64,000 bases of DNA from Gymnothorax reevesii. Its lineage: Eukaryota; Chordata; Actinopteri; Anguilliformes; Muraenidae. The first letter of the stretch is position 1. Every line of letters begins with the position of its first letter. The stretch spans positions 2,216,501 through 2,280,500 of the forward strand of contig CM056573.1 of NCBI GenBank assembly GCA_029721435.1, given 5' to 3'. This document shows positions 30,066 to 41,055 of the stretch, piece after piece. Position numbers and translations under genes: made by a program. A model generated the notes under the pieces. It was not told where the DNA came from. It was given only the letters and a program-made list of their open reading frames with translations, and searched no databases.

Positions 30066-30972
30066 CAGTGGCTGATTCCCCGAAAGGATGTTAAGGCTCA
30101 CAAAGTCTATAGTCTTTTGGTTTATTATTGTAAATAAAATGATCACCCTGTGGGCTTGTCTACATTGTTTTATTCTTGTGATTCGCCACACCAGTCAAAT
30201 TTTTACTCTCTGTCATCAAAAACAACACTACCTTACAGATCTGGTTTGCCTGTGGTATTGTAATTATGAAATGAGCAAAGCCCTTTCGGATATTGTAGAG
30301 GAAGCGCTGAATCATCTAGATTGTGATCATGTGCTAAAGTCTGAAGACTTACCTTTGCTGGAACAGAGCAGCTCAGCACTAAACTCTTAAAAACAGTCCC
30401 ACATCTAGGAGGAGATATTGAAGTTCATAAAGTGCATCTTTTTCAATGAACACCCCATGGGAAACTGCTCTCCCTGCTAACGAATGAGATTAATTAGGTG
30501 AGAAAGAGGCAGAACAAATCATGTTATCGAGAAACACAAACCATCTGAAGATTACTGTGCGTTTGCTTGTCTGATGATACCTGACACATCGGGAGCTTCT
30601 GCTGAAGTGATTTAGTCCTCCAACCCGCAGTTCCTTCCCCCTCAGGAACTCCCACACTCTTCTTCTCATGATTCGGGATGGGTGGGGTTCCGAAGCATCT
30701 GATTTTAGAGATGAATCTCGGACTGTTTGCAAAAGAGGTGTCTTGGAAGAGGTTTTAGAGTCTTTAAGTTTTATTTTAATGTTTGTTTTCCTTTCCTTAT
30801 GCTGTCAGGTTTAATGACACATTTTTCTTGAGATGTGAAATAATTTCAACCTTTTGCACATTTTCACATGAACAAAGCAGTGTCACTTCAAAATGACCTG
30901 TTTTTTTATTTCAGCAGCATGACGATGCCGGTAAATAAAGAGATCCCTAACACTCCCAGAGTACTCATGCTG
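30066..30972. other. non-coding, no supported gene
   Basis: A plus-strand frame of 100 codons (30088-30390) has no recognisable domain; no element ends. Confidence 0.35.
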
Positions 30973-31400
30973 TATGATGTCATGGTTCTGGATGTTTGTG
31001 CGTGTGTTTTGGACTTTGTGGCTCTCGTCCCAGGACGATGTTCAATTCCTGTTCAATCAGATTCTTTACCCAGCTGGCTGATTGAACTGAGATGGCGCTT
31101 CCCCGGACTCTATATTAGCGGGATGTTCGCCACGGCTCTCTTCTAGAGAGAGTCTGTTTGTAGCTACGCGCTATAGCCGAAAATATCTGTAGTCAGTCTA
31201 TCTTCTCGTTATTATTGGAGTTCATCTCTCTTTTTTCCATCTCGCTTTGCTTCCGTGTTTCGGACTATTATTCTTCCTTTGGAAGCACGAGCCCTTTCCG
31301 GTGGTCTGAAATATTCTCTTTGTTTGTATTGTTTCCGTGCTGCTCGTTTTGTTCTTGTCACTGCAACTGGCCTCCGAATTATACTGGCCATCACATATAA
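30973..31400 (+). mobile_element. candidate solo LTR, family C
   Basis: 30978-31395 (418 bp) begins TGTCATGGTTCTGG, a start seen in several fish gypsy LTRs, and ends CATCACA. Flanks TATGA (30973-30977) and TATAA (31396-31400) agree at four of five positions. A TATA-like CTATATTAG lies near 31110. Single copy in the window, so weaker than families A and B. Confidence 0.4.
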
Positions 31401-34400
31401 TGACTATATGATGACTGCTTATGCTAATCTTTGCTAGCGCCCAGTAATGGTTCGCTGAATTTATTGCTGCCTAAAAGATGGAGGTCTGTCACATGACACC
31501 TTCAGACATTTTCACTGTCAATCACGGTCTCCCCTCTTTGTAGATACTGCTCAGTTCTAGCTTACAGTCTCAAGAGAAGCAAATATTACTTTTTGGTCTT
31601 ATGTAGTCATTTGATGAAGTATTCACCATCAATCAGTAGGTATCAACTCATCTGTGATTCCTCAGCTGAGGGAGAGGGTTGAAGGAAGGCGTCATCTTTT
31701 TTTATTTATTTGTTTGTTTTTTGTTTTTATTTATTCTGAGAATAGAGGTGAAAAGGGAGAACTGTTTATTTATTTTTTTTGGGAAACCAATAGGAATTAT
31801 TCAAAAAGCCTTCATTAATGCAGTGAAATTCAGAACCTGCAGTGGGAGCCAAAGAAGGTTAAAACTGGTGATGCAGCCATTTTTGTTGCTGTAGTTCTCT
31901 AACAGGCCACTGCCAGTGCAAACACTACTCAGAAGAGAAATCTAACGGAGTATTTTGGTGCTCCTGGTTGACTGTTGAAGATACTCTGCCAGAGAAATGG
32001 GTCCAGTGGCCGCCTGTCAGAGACTGATGGTCATGAAGTCTGTGTGATTCATCATATTGTCATGATTACATTATCAATCCTTCAGGTAGGTCATCTCTCC
32101 CTAAACAGAGAAATGATTCTGTGCCTCAAGAGTATGAATGAGCCAGAGATCACGCTGTAACATATCCCACGTGAAATTCACTCACCGCAGACAGATATAA
32201 CTGGCATATTGCTTGGCTTGACACTGCTGCCAGACGGGACTGATGTTTCTCGCCTGTGTTTGGGTATGAAACGTGCGCACAGTGCGGGCGTCAGGGGAAC
32301 AGCACAGAACAGCTCGACCCATTCTTCTTCATGTCAGCCTCACTTTGAGGTTTTGATGAGCAAGATACTGCATCCACAGCTGCCCTCTCATTCGCTGACG
32401 CTGTAATTGGATATTCGATGCTTTGATTGGAAAATGCCACAGTCCAGCTCTCTTGCAGATTACAAATTAAAGCTAATTGGTTTTCGGCAACCATTTTTAA
32501 AAAGGCTGTCAATACTTAGAAAAAGCTTGTGTTTTAGTGGGAGAATTTGAGCTCCAGTGGAGCTCAGTGTTTTGTATGATGACAATGCAGATACTCTTTC
32601 TGCAATCCAGTCTTTTCTGAAGTATTTTAGTTTTTTTTTCTAATAATTAAAATCTAATTTGTTTTCTTTTGAATGTGCAAAATTACTTCTAATCTGCTGG
32701 ACAAGAGTCATTTCCTTCCCTCACTGGCAAATTTGGAAATCTCTGTGATCATTTCTGATAGACCACGTTGTCAAAAAGAACATTTATTGAAAGCATACAA
32801 ACATACCAGCATACATTAGGTTTGGCGCCATGGCTCTGTTCAGAAAGGTCCCTGCCCGTCCAGCATGGAACCGTAGGCAGGGAGCGGCAATTTAATCCTA
32901 GCCCTAACCGGCATCAGTACATTTTTATTCTGCTTACAAATGAGTGGACGTTGCCTACATGCAGAGTCACTGTTCGAATAGGCAGTACCTTTGCAGAATC
33001 CGACCACAAAATCGTCATGAACAGAACCAATTAGCTCGTGCAATAAAACAAGAGGGCAGCAGGGAGTTGACAGAAAATCCCTGAAATGACATGAGTACCT
33101 GCCAACTCACATCATTACCTTATCCTTCCAAAATAAAACACAACATATTTTCTACCTTTAGTACTCTATACAGGACTTAAATACACATTGTGACAAATTT
33201 GTCTGTGGCTGATGGGGGTGCGTCCCAATGACCAGGAAGGGCTCACTCCTGCACCGGTGAGAGGAGAAAAATGTGGGGTAGGCAGCCTGATCCATATACT
33301 GTACATAAAGGAGACGGACTCGAACTTGGGGCGGCTAGATATTAACTCTATTAAGGCACTCGAAAGTCATGCGTAACGCCCAACGAGTGGTCCACTGTTC
33401 TCCCACAATCATTCCCGCTCTCACAAGTAATCTGCACAACACCAGATCCTTATATATAATCACGTCGCACGCGAATTCTCATCATCACATTGATTCCAGG
33501 GAACTTGTATCATTCAGTCACACGCGCATACGGGTTTATTATTCTCGTTACAACGTTTATGATCACACATTTCGACTGACGACTAGTTTAGAAATGTTCG
33601 CCAGCTAACGATAGCATGACAAATAGCTAGCATGTCACACACCAGCTAGCTAGATAAATTGCTGGAAACGATTATTTGACTGAGAATAAACGAGGTACTA
33701 GATGATTTCAATGACACAGCCTGACACAAAGCAAGTTCAAATGCACTAGAACCAGAACTAGAATGAAGGATTAAGCTAACAATTTGTACATACTAGTCCA
33801 AAAGTAACAACGCCAGGTTGCCGTCAGTCGGACATCCCTCATCCTCTAGTCTTTCAGCTCTCGCCAGCGAGTGAAAGCCGGTCCAATGTTGACCCTAGTC
33901 CTGGAGCTTATTTTATTGCTTTCTCTTTTTCTCTTGAATATCTCCTGGGACAACACCTTTGCTTTCTTGGGTTTCCTCACCGCTTCAGACAGCCATTACA
34001 ACCACTTCCGACTCTGCTTCGTTGTACATTCACTCGCTGGTCTTCAGAGACATGGGGGAGGGAGATTGTGGTACGTATGCCGTAAAGCAGTCTGTAGTTT
34101 GTAGTTCTTTCCGGGCCTGGGTTCCAACCCGAAATTGCCAGTGAAGGCGATGCAGGCGCGGTCGAGCCATGACAAAGGTGTCACTCAACCTATTGTGAGA
34201 TGATGTATCGCCAGAATGATCTTGGAAGTATATATTTGAGAGTGAAAACACTACATAGTGCTGTTTTAAGTCTCTTTGGAAATCAGCTGCAAAATCTGTC
34301 AACTTACCCCTCCAGCACCTTCATTTCGCGTGTACTGTAATACAGTTAAGATACGGAAGAACCACAAGCTATTTTGGCAGGGAATTCTGGTCTCTACCTC

Positions 34401-34985
34401 TCAGAAACTTCACGGCTGTTTTTACTCGCAATTCAACTATATTTTTAACTGCAGAAATGGCTCCCTAAAATTTGAGTGCAGAGGATGTTATGGGTGAGGA
34501 TACAGTTTTTACAAAGCTAACTAAATAACTTGCCTTTATTACATGTTTGATTAACTAGCAAAGGTTTTTATTAACTTGTGGTTGTAGCAAAGTGGAGTAA
34601 ACTAGCAAGGGAAAAATTTTGCCATCTATTTTGGGAACGTAATCATACTGTCTTTGCATGGTCAGCTTAATTTTGTGAAGGAACGTTAACTTTAGCCTTT
34701 GGGTGTACCGTGAATTGGCACCTGCATTTACCTGCAAAGTTTACCACTTTTCCCAAAGCTGCATGACCAAATAGTCAAACAGTTTAAGAAAAACGCTAGT
34801 AAATGTGATTGGAAGGAGACAAATATTTTTATAGCACTGTACATAATATAATACTTGTAATTTTTCAAGTGAAAACATCAACAATAAATATTAAAATACG
34901 TAATAACTGAACATTTGATAAATTATAATTTAGTCGTGAACATGTGGTCCCCTGTAGAAAGGCTGTAAACATCTTATTCTGATGA
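31401..34985. other. non-coding, no supported gene
   Basis: About 3.6 kb without recognisable frames. The segment 33180-34310 is more GC-rich and ends with a CTACATAGTGCTGTTTTAAG block that resembles a common fish repeat end, but no partner terminus was found. T-rich tracts at 31696-31730 and 32630. Confidence 0.35.
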
Positions 34986-35113
34986 CATCATTCAGAGTGC
35001 AAGGCCAGTTTACTCGCTCTCAGTGAAACACAAGGCCAGCGCATTGGCCCTGAATTGAAAACAAGGCTGATATATTGGCATGGAGCAGAAAGCAAGGCCA
35101 GTTTTTTGGCACT
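34986..35113 (+). repeat. diverged tandem repeat, ~32-bp unit
   Basis: Four imperfect units, each carrying (A)CAAGGCCAG(T/C) followed within about 12 bases by TTGGC or CTCGC. Confidence 0.55.
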
Positions 35114-35600
35114 AAATATAGTGATTTCTTTTTTTTTTTTGTAGAATGTTGGGATGGTGTGGGTTAAAAAGATCATATAAAAACAAAAAGCAAGGGTTTC
35201 TGAATTTACTTGTATGTTACAGCAGACAGAATGTAGACAAGATATTTTTGGTCTGGTAAACTTTATTTTATTCGGAAACATGCATCCATTCCTGCCATTC
35301 AGGTCTGCAGTACATTCTAAATAAATGGGGATGGGGGCCATTTCAGATCAGTCATGAGGTAAAAAAAAAATGGAAAAGAACAATAATTTGATTTGAACTC
35401 ACTGTTGTCAGTAGCTGACTGTAACCATGAGTTGGTACAAAAGCAGCAGGTGAGGCCTGGTCCTTCAGAACCAAAGATGGTTCGAGAATCACGTTTACGG
35501 TTGAGTAAACGCTGGCGCGTCTGGCAGCTGCTGCTCGCTGGTGAATTTTATATTGTCATTCATCTTTTTTTTTTTAATCTTGGATCATCGTATCTTTGAA
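35114..35600. other. non-coding, no supported gene
   Basis: Nothing recognised before the 5' region of the LINE. Confidence 0.35.
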
Positions 35601-38022
35601 ACTGATATTGCTGTGGGTTGGCGAACAGATTTGTGAATGCTGCCTCTGTGCTGATCTTGGATTTTACACAACGCTACACCGGTACCGTGTCTCACAATGA
35701 TGGCTGTGAGATTTTTCCACTGGCCTGTGCTTACCTGGCCTCTCCAATCGCTCATCCTGCGGCCGGCGTCGGGGTTAATCCAGCACTCATCTGCTGCGCT
35801 CTTTCAGCTCCGCTTCCACCTGACGGAGCCTCCCCAGGCACTGCTTCATCTCTACATGGACATCGCTGCTCTACCCCGCCGCAGATACTACCACCGAGGG
35901 TCCCGTCGGAATTTCCACTTAGCTCCAAACCAATAAAGTCGTTTTGGTCCACTTCTCGACGTGCTCTTCAAAACACCGGCAGGGTTGCTAACCACAGTGT
36001 GCTATCTATCCCTGCTAGGCTGGCAAGCGTTGCTAGCAATCACGGCAACACCGTCAACTTCTGACAGTTTTTCCACCCCAGATGAACCTGTTTCCCACTA
36101 CAACACCTGCCTTCATTCTCTTTTTAATAATCTTGGTCCATTAAAAACTAGATCTGTCATATTTGCCCACTCTTCACCTTGGTTCACTCCCGCTCTCAGA
36201 CAGCTTAAAGCAAAAGGCCGCCAACTGGAACGCTTTTTTAAAAAGACCGGTCTCACTGTACACAAAGACATGTATCATACTCGCAATCTTCATTACAAAA
36301 ACTGTATTGCTCAAACAAAATCCTCTTACTACTCAGGCTTAATCAGCTCACATGATGGCAACTCTCAGACTCTGTTTTCCCTTCTCAAAAAACTTACACA
36401 ACCTCCTGATCTACTTCCACCACATATGTATTCCACCACCTTCTGTAATACACTCATAACCTTTTGTACTGACGAAGTCAGAAATATTCATCAGCCACTC
36501 ATCCCCAGTTCTTTTCACAATCCATCCTCCTCATCCCCCCCATCCACTCTCTCTCTTTACTCTACCATCTCCCACTGAAATCTCTGAACTCATTAAAAAA
36601 ATCCAACTCATCTACCTGTCAGTTAGACCCCCTTCCAACAGTTTTCATTACAGCTGTTGTTTCCTCCCCAGCTCCTCCCATAACACACATCATTCATTCT
36701 CCCCTCACTACTGGAATTGTTCCCTCCTCCCTCAAAACAGCTGCTGTCACCCCAATAGTTAAGAAACCCAGGGCTGATCCCACAAACTTCAGTAACCTGC
36801 GTCCCATTTCCAACTTCCCATTTCTTGCAAAAATACTTGAAAAAACAGTTGCCTCTCAGCTCCTTAACCATCTATCCTGCAATAATCATTTTGAACAATT
36901 CCAGTCTGGTTTCCGCCCTTTTCACAGCACCAAAACACACCCCCCTTAACTGGTCCAAATCCTACCTCTCCGGCCACACTCAATTCATCCAAATCAAATC
37001 ATTCACTTTACATCCCCGCCCAGTTACCACGGGTGTTCCTCAGGGCTCTGACCTGGGTCCCCTCCTGTTCATTATTCACTTACTTCCCCTTGGCCACATA
37101 TGTCATAAACACACTATCAGCTTCCATTACTACGCGGATGACACCCAGCTTCACATTTCCACCAAACCCAACTCCACCCTCCCACCTTCCTCCCTCACAG
37201 ACTGTTTGCTTGACATCAAATCCTGGTTCATGTCAAATTTCCTAAAATTAAACAGTGATAAAACAGAGATGCTGCTCATTGGCACTAAATCAACCCTAAC
37301 CTAATCCCCCAGTTTCACTCAGCTTACCTTTACCTCCGCAACATCAACCGCCTCCGCCCCTCTCTCACGCCTCACACTGCTGCTATCCTGGTACACAGTC
37401 TCGTCTCTTCATGACTTGACTCCTGCAATTCCCTTTTATTTGGCCTTCCCCGCATATCTCTCTGCAAATTACAGCTATTTCAAAACACTGCAGCATGCAT
37501 CATCACAAGGACCCCATTCACTCACCACATCACACCCGCACTGAAGCAGCTCCACTGGCTTCCCATCACACACCGCATACACTACAAACTACTGCTCCTG
37601 AAATTCAAAGTCATTCACAACCTTGCCCCTCCATATCTGTCCGACCTAATTCACCTTGCTACACCGGCCCGCTCTCTCCGATACTCCTCCTCCATCCATC
37701 CCACGGTTCCACCTGTCTGCCTCGTCACCATGTGGAGCACAGCATTCAGCTGCTCTGCTCCCCGGCTCTGGAATTCACTCCCTCCTGACCGCTGGAACAT
37801 CAAGTCACTCCCCCTGCTTAAATCTGGTCTCAAAACACATCTCTTTCGTAATGCAAACTCCCTCTGATTGTACAGTCCCATGCATTTTGTATATTTTTGT
37901 AATGTTTTTTAATTTGATTGCTGCTATTTTAATTTATGTTTTAATTATGTGTTGTAAGGTGACCTTCAGTCTCTTGAAAGGCACCCTTAAATAAAATGTA
38001 TTATTATTATTATTATTGTTAT
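35600..38022 (+). mobile_element. L2-type LINE, two internal deletions (plus)
   Basis: N-terminal region (about 35640-36060, with HRGSRRNFH spelling and STSRRALQNTGRVANHSVLS), linker and reverse transcriptase to about 37860, and a 3' tail ending in ATT repeats (37998-38019). The endonuclease is missing at about 36062, where the N-terminal region meets SHYNTCLHSLFNNLG. A second gap at about 36930 removes the LDLSAAFDTVDH block. 5' limit approximate. Confidence 0.82.
35880..37865 (+). pseudogene. L2-type ORF2 remnant
   Basis: Readable blocks in several frames: GPLKTRSVIFAHSSPWFTPA and KTGLTVHKDMYHTRN (linker, 36100-36290), [15 protein letters not shown] at about 36890-36935, then directly [40 protein letters not shown] and YADD at 37131-37142, ending with SLFRNANSL near 37860. 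The first catalytic Asp block and the endonuclease are deleted and there are many frameshifts. Its encoded role would have been target-primed reverse transcription. Confidence 0.82.
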
Positions 38023-38029
38023 TTTCCTA

Positions 38030-38245
38030 CAAATGCGTGACAGAACTATTGAAAGGTGAATTAAACAATGTTCCTCCAAGAAAGTTAGGAGATTATTTGG
38101 ATTTTACACCCTCTAAGGTGCATAAAATAATGAAAAGATACAAGGAATCCTGAAGAATTTTTATGTCCAATGAGAAATGGCGTTAGCTTCGGCAGAACAC
38201 CTGTGATCTCCAATCACTCGGACTGCACTGCTTCAAAAGAGATGT
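38030..38245 (+). pseudogene. Tc1-like transposase N-terminal fragment
   Basis: Reads NNVPPRKLGDYLDFTPSKVH then KIMKRYKES, with later stops, which corresponds to the N-terminal DNA-binding region (the MFLNV...VHNIIKRF block) of the family at 3.2-4.4 kb. It stops exactly at the LTR start at 38246, so it was interrupted or truncated by that insertion; the remainder is not found on the far side at 40863. Confidence 0.6.
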
Positions 38246-38722
38246 TGTTATGGCCCCAATTTGCTATGACATAAGACAGCAAGGGATGACAGTTAAAATT
38301 TTGAAACTTAAACAGATTTTATTCAACATTGACCGACAACTAACCTACTATAACCTAACCTAATATAAAAATATTTACAGTCCCTTGAGATGGGGTTGCT
38401 TGGTGATGTCCTGGGACAGGGAAATGCTCCAACATAGGCAAAAATTCACAAAAAAACTTCACAGGTCTTGAAAAGAATGACAGGTCTGGTCACATGTATC
38501 CTTCTCCTTGCAGTTTCTCCTACTAATTTACTCTCTCAGTTTTTCTCCTTATATACTCTTTTCCAGCCCCCTCCTACCTTTTAGGCTTTTTTTTTTACAT
38601 TCTCTGGGACTTCCCATCTTAGACATGCCCAGGACATGCCCAAACCTAGCTCCAGACTGGGCTTAACAAAAAAAAAAAAAAAGAATCAATACTGCCATCT
38701 CGTGGCTTCTTTTCACATTACA
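38246..38722 (-). repeat. 3' LTR of the second copy
   Basis: Minus-strand LTR, plus-strand ends TGTTATGGCC and TTCACATTACA. TATA-type ATATACTC (minus-strand GAGTATAT) at about 38552. A 15-base A run near 38670. Confidence 0.85.
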
Positions 38723-38845
38723 CCTCCATTCCAAAAGGGAAACATTTTGACTCATAAAGGCAAAAATTTTCTTTTCAATACAAAAATGGTCACGTAGACA
38801 CTTGTGTATATATACATATAATACAATATGCTAATAAACGCGTGA

Positions 38846-39093
38846 TACAGTGGCTTCAATAAGTATTTGCACACTACTTGAAAATTCGACTACATACAGA
38901 TACTTATTGGGTCAGATAATCGCCTTTCTGACTAAATATGCCATTTTGACATTAAATATTTGTTTAAAACATATTGATTATCAAATATTTTAAACACTTT
39001 TACACACAATAGCAAGCATTTAGCCGAATATACAAAAGCTGTTATGTAGTCGAATTTTCAAGTAGTGTACAAATACTTATTGGAGCCACTGTA
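38846..39093. mobile_element. Tc1/mariner-type MITE, 244 bp, TA duplication
   Basis: 38848-39091 starts CAGTGGCTTCAATAAGTATT and ends AATACTTATTGGAGCCACTG, with about 49-bp inverted ends matching at most positions and TA on each side. No coding capacity. It sits inside the second retroelement copy, so it arrived later. Confidence 0.88.
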
Positions 39094-39337
39094 TATAGAC
39101 ATACTCAAACGCGGGATAAGCAATCAGCAATTACATTGTCAGTACCCTTTACATGCTTAATTTCCAAGTCAAACTCCTGCAAAATCAAACTCCAATTCAA
39201 CAATCTCTGATTCTTGTTTTTCTTACTCAATCTTAGTAAGTAAGTATATCTTACTTACTTACATCTTACTCAAAAACATTAACGGATTGTGGTCAGTATA
39301 TACAATCATTGGATTTTGCCCTGTACAAACATAAACC

Positions 39338-40249
39338 TCAAAGTGTTGCAATGATAGAACCAGAGCCAACTGCTCCTTCTCTATTGCTTCCCGTAAACTC
39401 TATTCTCAATGGCCTCTCAGTAAGGTAGGTCTTAATATCATCCTTAACACAGACCTTAAATTCTTCAACTAACACCATCTCTTTTAGTGAGTTGAAATCA
39501 TCCTTGACCTCCATAGAAGTACACCAGCGCTCAAAGCAAACCTGCTTCTCGTTAGCAAATTTCACATAAGTCTGATTGTCAGATTTCTTCAGACCTCTGA
39601 AATTCTGTCGATAAGCCTCTGGAACCAACTCATAAGCTCTCAAAATAACCTTTTTGACAACGTCATAATCAGAGGAATCATCTGCAGACAAAGCCGAATA
39701 GGCTTGTTGAGCTTTACCCTTGAGGACAGTTTGCAACATCAGAGGCCAGTGTTCCTTTGGCCACTGGCAACTCTTTGCTACCTTTTCAAATCACTGGAAA
39801 TAGTTGTCAACGTCCTTCTCCAAGAATGGAGGCACCAGCTTTACCTCCTGGCTAGCACGAAATTTATTTTCAGTTGCTATTTTTATTTTTAGTTGCTTCA
39901 TTTGGAGCCTTTCTTCTCTATCGAATTTCTGTAAATTGAAATCTCTCTGTCTTGTTAATTTTTCTAACTCAAATTCTCTGTGTTTTTCTTTTTCCTCCCT
40001 TTCAATCTCTAGCATTTTTAATTTAAGTTCCATTTCTATATTTGGATTTTCCACTGGAAACTGTTCCAGATCTCCTGGTGCAAACACATATTCATCAATG
40101 TAATATTCAACTATCTCTTTAGACGGTCTTGCTTTTTGCATGGCTGGTTTTACCTCTGTGAGCTCTAACTGTCTGCATATTCCTAGCAGTTCTGTCTTTT
40201 TAAAAGACTTCAAAACCTCTACTGTTAGTGATGCCAAGAAATCATCCAT
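39338..40249 (-). pseudogene. gag: gag fused to RNase H remnant (second copy)
   Basis: From the ATG whose first base is 40249: MDDFLASLTVEVLKSFKK, the charged coiled coil and KDVDNYFQ, then a TGA (39791-39793) where the first copy has Cys, and the same register continues MLQTVLKGKAQQAYSALS, AYRQNFRGLKKSDNQ and DDIKTYLTE. At about 39395 it switches to sequence from RNase H (the EKE..LALVLSLQHFEV region), with the reading register changed. This copy keeps the stretch deleted from the first gag near 12380 and lacks the LINE, so it documents both changes. Confidence 0.85.
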
Positions 40250-40387
40250 TGCTGTTGATCTGTCAATATATATCTAGGAAAATAAAATAAAAAAATTTCA
40301 CAATTTGAAATTTTTTTGATTTTCAATAAATGACTCACACAGTGGTCTATCCCGGACTTGAGCCACTAATTTGCTATAGCCCCAATT

Positions 40388-40862
40388 CGTTATAGCCCCA
40401 ATTTGCTACGGCATTTACGACAGCAAGGGATGACAGACAAAATTTTAAAACTCAAACAGATTTAATGAAACAAAGACCAACACTAGTTTATACCACTGAC
40501 CAAGATTGATAATATACAAGAAAAAAGATATTTACAGTCCCTTGAGATGGGGTTGCTTGGTGATGTTCCGGGTGAGGAAAATGCTCCAACACAGGCAAAA
40601 ATCCCCTAAAAACTTCACAGGTCTTGAACAGAAATGACAGGTCTGGTCAAATGTATCCTTTTCCTTGCAATTTCTCCAACTACTTTACTCTCAATTTTCT
40701 TCCTTATATACTCTTTTGCAGACCTTTTAGACCTTTTTTTAAATTCTCTGGGACTTTCTGTCTCAGACATGCCCAGGACATGCCCAAACCTAGCTCCATT
40801 CTGGGCTTAACAAAAAAAACAAAGGTCAATACTGCTATCTTGTGGCTTCTTTTCACATTACA
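40388..40862 (-). repeat. 5' LTR of the second copy
   Basis: About 475 bp, plus-strand ends CGTTATAGCC and TTCACATTACA. Just inside the element (40365-40390) the sequence TATAGCCCCAATTCG partly repeats the LTR end word, a small local duplication. TATATACTC near 40706. Confidence 0.82.
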
Positions 40863-41055
40863 CCTCACAGCAAGAAGGTTTGGGTTTGATTCCAGCTTGG
40901 GGCCTCTCTGTGTGGAGTTTGCATGTTCTCCTTGTGTTCGTGTGGGTTTTTTCCGGGTACTCCGGTTTCCACCTACAGTCCAAAAACATGCATGTTAGGT
41001 TAATTGGAGACACTAAATTGCCCACAGGTATGAGTGTGAGAGCGAATGGTGAGAA
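40863..41055 (+). repeat. dispersed fish repeat (GTTTGCATGTTCTCC type)
   Basis: CCTCACAGCAAGAAGG, GGTTTGATTCC (tRNA B-box-like), GGAGTTTGCATGTTCTCC, TCCGGTTTCCACC, CAAAAACATGCATG and AATTGGAGACACTAAATTGC. Very common in fish; often adjoins the block found at 29930. It abuts the LTR with no gap. Confidence 0.7.

Larger units (their letters stand above)
38246..40862 (-). mobile_element. second Gmr1-like element copy, large internal deletion (minus)
   Basis: 3' LTR 38246-38722, purine tract complement at 38723, RNase H remnant at about 39100-39390, gag 39400-40249, 5' LTR about 40388-40862. Everything from mid-gag to the middle of RNase H is missing. The LTRs are more diverged than those at 8.4 and 15.8 kb. 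No target duplication: the flanks are ATGT and CCTC. A Tc1-type miniature element sits in the untranslated region between pol and the 3' LTR (38846-39093). Confidence 0.87.

Noticed and set aside
33180..33790. Possible additional LTR
   Set aside because: CAAATTTGT and CAATTTGT words near the ends suggested a duplication, but the inner ends do not give TG...CA and no second copy is present.
35618..36064. 148-codon frame as a host gene
   Set aside because: Its tail and the overlapping frame (HRGSRRNFH, then the LINE linker) match the 5' part of L2-type elements.
40880..40900. tRNA gene (GGTTTGATTCC B-box-like word)
   Set aside because: No cloverleaf can be formed; it is part of a common dispersed repeat.
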